NCBI RefSeq assembly: GCF_020740795.1
Contig: NC_067282.1
Coordinates: 128,335,132 to 128,399,131 of the forward strand
DNA length: 64,000 bases
Direction of reading: 5' to 3'
From: Apus apus
Taxonomy: Eukaryota; Chordata; Aves; Apodiformes; Apodidae
The notes beneath the pieces were generated by a model. That model searched no databases. It saw nothing but the letters and a program-made list of their open reading frames with translations, and was not told where the DNA came from. This document shows, piece after piece, positions 63,401-64,000 of the stretch (the stretch's first letter is position 1; every line of letters begins with the position of its first letter). Made by a program: the position numbers and the translations under genes.

Positions 63401-64000
63401 GGAGGTGCCACTAGAGTTTCACTCACTGGTTTTAGGTTATTTGAGGACAGAGGGCTGATAGGAGGTGGCTGACATCCAGCTTTTGTGACATGAGCTTTCA
63501 GCAGTGCATCTTCACCAGGATGCAGATCCACAGAGACAGGTTCCCCAGGAAGAAACACTGATCTCATCTGCTCAGCCAAAACAACATTCTCCAAGCCATG
63601 CAACTCCACATCATGACTGGAAACAGAGGGTATCTCTGGCTCAATAGCTGATGACAGAGCCTCAAATTTGAGCTCTTCGCTCTGCAGTTGTTGTTCCTGC
63701 TCATTTTGTTCCTTGCTTTTCTGATCTTTAGACTCCCAAGATTTCCCTTCTTCTGGCAAATTCTGCTTTTTGCACTCTTTCTTCTCCTCCTGCTGCTGAA
63801 GTTCAGACACTGCCTCCTCCTGTACTGCTTTTGGATGCTGTGAAGTATCCACTTCTTCAATTTTTTTAGCAGTATCTTTTACTTGGAAGGCACTCTTTGC
63901 TGGAGAAGCAGGTCTGCCCTCTGTTTTTCTGTGATCATCTTCAAGGTGCAGGCATTTGGAAGGGGATGAGTTTTCTGTAGGAACCATTACTGTTCCCTGG
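48272..64000 (-). CDS. ARHGEF5: ARHGEF5 (TIM/ephexin-3 type RhoGEF), 14 exons, N-terminus outside window
   Basis: ARHGEF5 activates Rho-family GTPases by GDP/GTP exchange and links Src-type signalling to the cytoskeleton. Exons (- strand): 61422-64000, 59520-59601, 59088-59152, 58507-58769, 56185-56345, 55146-55298, 53650-53779, 52884-52958, 50885-50974, 50397-50551, 49567-49728, 49125-49195, 48692-48796 and 48272-48426. All phases agree and yield about 1414 residues (human about 1597). Counting from the Met at 63987: a long Ser/Pro/Glu-rich region (1-905), the TIM autoinhibitory helix with LYQEYSDVV (about 907-920), the DH domain (about 985-1185, with [19 protein letters not shown]), the PH domain (about 1190-1310, with [11 protein letters not shown]) and the C-terminal SH3 (about 1325-1390, with [11 protein letters not shown]). 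PLEKHG6, the human neighbour of CD9, lacks this SH3 and is excluded. The frame is open beyond the Met at 63987, so the true start may be off the window. Confidence 0.93.
48692..48796 (-). CDS. ARHGEF5: ARHGEF5 exon 13: start of SH3 domain
   Basis: Acceptor CCCCCTCAG, donor GTGAGC, 105 bases. It encodes [20 protein letters not shown] and [15 protein letters not shown], with the SH3 ALYDY-equivalent and acidic RT-loop. Confidence 0.94.
49125..49195 (-). CDS. ARHGEF5: ARHGEF5 exon 12: PH C-terminal helix
   Basis: Acceptor GTTTTCCAG directly followed by CAG (tandem NAGNAG site), donor GTGAGA, 71 bases. It encodes [20 protein letters not shown], the PH alpha helix with its invariant Trp. Use of the second AG would drop one Ser. 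Confidence 0.92.
49567..49728 (-). CDS. ARHGEF5: ARHGEF5 exon 11: second half of PH domain
   Basis: Acceptor TTTACCTGCAG, donor GTAAGA, 162 bases. It encodes [20 protein letters not shown] and [13 protein letters not shown], ending VEFLFRTET. Confidence 0.95.
50397..50551 (-). CDS. ARHGEF5: ARHGEF5 exon 10: first half of PH domain
   Basis: Acceptor CTGTCTTGCAG, donor GTAAGA, 155 bases. It encodes [20 protein letters not shown] and [14 protein letters not shown], the first PH-domain strands. Confidence 0.94.
50885..50974 (-). CDS. ARHGEF5: ARHGEF5 exon 9: end of DH domain
   Basis: Acceptor TTGTCTGCAG, donor GTGAGC, 90 bases. It encodes [19 protein letters not shown] and [11 protein letters not shown], leading into the PH domain. 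Confidence 0.94.
52185..52865 (-). repeat. CR1 LINE fragment in ARHGEF5 intron, ending near a splice donor
   Basis: CR1 in - orientation (the same strand as ARHGEF5), 3' end at about 52185 (reversed AATCACAGAA tail), truncated 5' end near 52860-52870. Homology to the CR1 at 44616-45660 can be followed to the block CAATGAAAAACCCCAGATCC. Confidence 0.88.
52884..52958 (-). CDS. ARHGEF5: ARHGEF5 exon 8: DH domain
   Basis: Acceptor TGTTTTGCAG, donor GTAAGG, 75 bases. It encodes [19 protein letters not shown] and YDALEK. A CR1 element ends about 20 bases beyond the donor. Confidence 0.92.
53650..53779 (-). CDS. ARHGEF5: ARHGEF5 exon 7: DH core
   Basis: Acceptor CACTCCCACAG, donor GTAACT, 130 bases. 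It encodes [19 protein letters not shown] and [10 protein letters not shown], the conserved Dbl helix that contacts the GTPase. Confidence 0.95.
54760..54812 (-). repeat. Short CR1 3'-end remnant
   Basis: About 50 bases: ATTACAGAATGGTTGAGGTTGG and following ATGATCAT match the reversed CR1 3' end. It lies in an ARHGEF5 intron. Confidence 0.6.
55146..55298 (-). CDS. ARHGEF5: ARHGEF5 exon 6: DH domain
   Basis: Acceptor TGTTTTGCAG, donor GTAAGT, 153 bases. It encodes [19 protein letters not shown] and [18 protein letters not shown]. Confidence 0.93.
56185..56345 (-). CDS. ARHGEF5: ARHGEF5 exon 5: start of DH domain
   Basis: Acceptor TCTCTCAAG, donor GTTAGA (a weaker donor), 161 bases. It encodes [17 protein letters not shown] and [16 protein letters not shown]: conserved region 1 of the Dbl-homology domain. 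Confidence 0.93.
56738..56854 (-). repeat. Left part of an interrupted CR1
   Basis: The reversed 3' end of a CR1 (CACAGAATCATTTTGGTTGG, GACCTTTCAGATCAACGAG) stops at ...CCTAAGCATCAC, in mid-element compared with the CR1 at 44616. It continues at about 57551. Confidence 0.85.
56855..57550 (+). repeat. Younger CR1 inserted in an older CR1
   Basis: CR1 in + orientation, about 700 bases, from the segment for EEKDLGV-like residues to a complete 3' end GGTCCCTTCCAACCC...ATTCCATGATTCTATGATC. Frames 56888-57124 and 56923-57351 together cover the CR1 C-terminal domain, with a frameshift near 57040. Confidence 0.9.
57551..58425 (-). repeat. Right part of the interrupted CR1
   Basis: This resumes the - strand CR1 exactly where the left part stops (CATCTCTTAAAACACCTCCAG onwards) and runs to the block GAGCACTAGGGAACACCACTTG. 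A + strand open frame at 57768-58271 is only the antisense of CR1. Confidence 0.88.
58507..58769 (-). CDS. ARHGEF5: ARHGEF5 exon 4: autoinhibitory helix and linker
   Basis: Acceptor CTCTTCACAG, donor GTAATG, 263 bases. It starts [18 protein letters not shown], the helix reported to block the DH active surface in TIM until its tyrosines are phosphorylated; both Tyr are present. [10 protein letters not shown] and SLWQDIP follow. Confidence 0.94.
59088..59152 (-). CDS. ARHGEF5: ARHGEF5 exon 3 of window
   Basis: Acceptor CCCTGACAG, donor GTAAGT, 65 bases. It encodes [20 protein letters not shown], which matches the segment just before the autoinhibitory helix in mammals. Confidence 0.9.
59520..59601 (-). 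CDS. ARHGEF5: ARHGEF5 exon 2 of window
   Basis: Acceptor TTGCATGCAG, donor GTAAGT, 82 bases. It encodes [20 protein letters not shown] and SSETVILR, a variable linker. Confidence 0.85.
59602..61421. other. ARHGEF5 intron after the giant exon
   Basis: About 1.8 kb with a microsatellite but no supported exon. The 150-codon + strand frame at 59664-60116 has no domain or splice support. Confidence 0.65.
60249..60315. repeat. TG/TA microsatellite in ARHGEF5 intron
   Basis: GTGTGTGTGTATGTATATATG followed by TGTG and TATATA units, about 65 bases. Confidence 0.92.
61422..64000 (-). CDS. ARHGEF5: ARHGEF5 giant N-terminal exon (partial)
   Basis: Open from the right edge to donor GTGAGT after ILQG. 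It encodes about 859 residues: a Glu/Gln/Lys-rich probable coiled-coil stretch near the start ([13 protein letters not shown]), a long disordered Ser/Pro-rich part and a basic end with LEKSSSWP and [13 protein letters not shown], which match the end of the same exon in mammals. The first ATG seen is at 63985-63987, but the frame continues past it. Confidence 0.92.

Noticed and set aside
48272-64000. PLEKHG6 as the identity of the RhoGEF gene, expected next to CD9 from human synteny
   Set aside because: The gene has the TIM autoinhibitory helix, a PH segment [11 protein letters not shown] and a C-terminal SH3 with GWFP, all of ARHGEF5 type; PLEKHG6 has no such SH3.
1-64000. tRNA, rRNA, microRNA cluster, CRISPR array, operon or defence system
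   Set aside because: I looked for cloverleaf-type arms, regularly spaced direct repeats and gene clusters and saw none; the window is ordinary animal chromosome.

Overview
The window looks like a bird genome: animal genes split into many small exons with GT/AG introns, a large load of CR1 LINE fragments whose 3' ends carry the bird-type ATTCTATGAT tail, one old MIR-like SINE, and no Ns. Three protein-coding genes can be read exon by exon; every junction is phase-consistent except one uncertain junction in the homeobox gene. Identities come from recalled family sequences, not from a search.

Layout. (1) 1-5040, + strand: the 3' half of CD9 (tetraspanin), five coding exons from transmembrane segment 3 through the CCG large extracellular loop to the C-terminus, then a short 3' UTR with AATAAA; the 5' exons lie left of the window. 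(2) 5.1-26.2 kb: about 21 kb without a supported gene, holding three CR1 stretches (10.4-14.2 kb), a moderately CpG-rich patch near 15.3-16.0 kb and a cluster of long C or G runs (15.4-20.8 kb). (3) 26.2-42.1 kb, - strand: a complete NOBOX-type homeobox gene, eight coding exons, about 662 residues in the preferred model, with its first exon in a CpG-rich island. (4) 42.6-47.3 kb: intergenic, two CR1 elements and a perfect hairpin. (5) 48.27-64.0 kb, - strand: ARHGEF5 (TIM/ephexin-3 type RhoGEF), fourteen exons from a giant N-terminal exon that runs off the right edge to the SH3 domain.

Context. CD9 (egg-surface tetraspanin in gamete fusion) and NOBOX (oocyte transcription factor) converge across the 21-kb spacer; NOBOX and ARHGEF5 are tandem on the - strand. 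In human, NOBOX and ARHGEF5 are neighbours on 7q35 while CD9 is on 12p13, so the window joins a conserved pair to a different partner. Nothing here resembles a defence system, operon, CRISPR array or transferred gene. The points most worth a second look are the gene order, a perfect palindrome with a NOBOX-type TAATTG site just inside NOBOX intron 1, the apparent absence of CR1 across the NOBOX locus, a CR1 nested in another CR1, and a CR1 ending about 20 bp from an ARHGEF5 splice donor.
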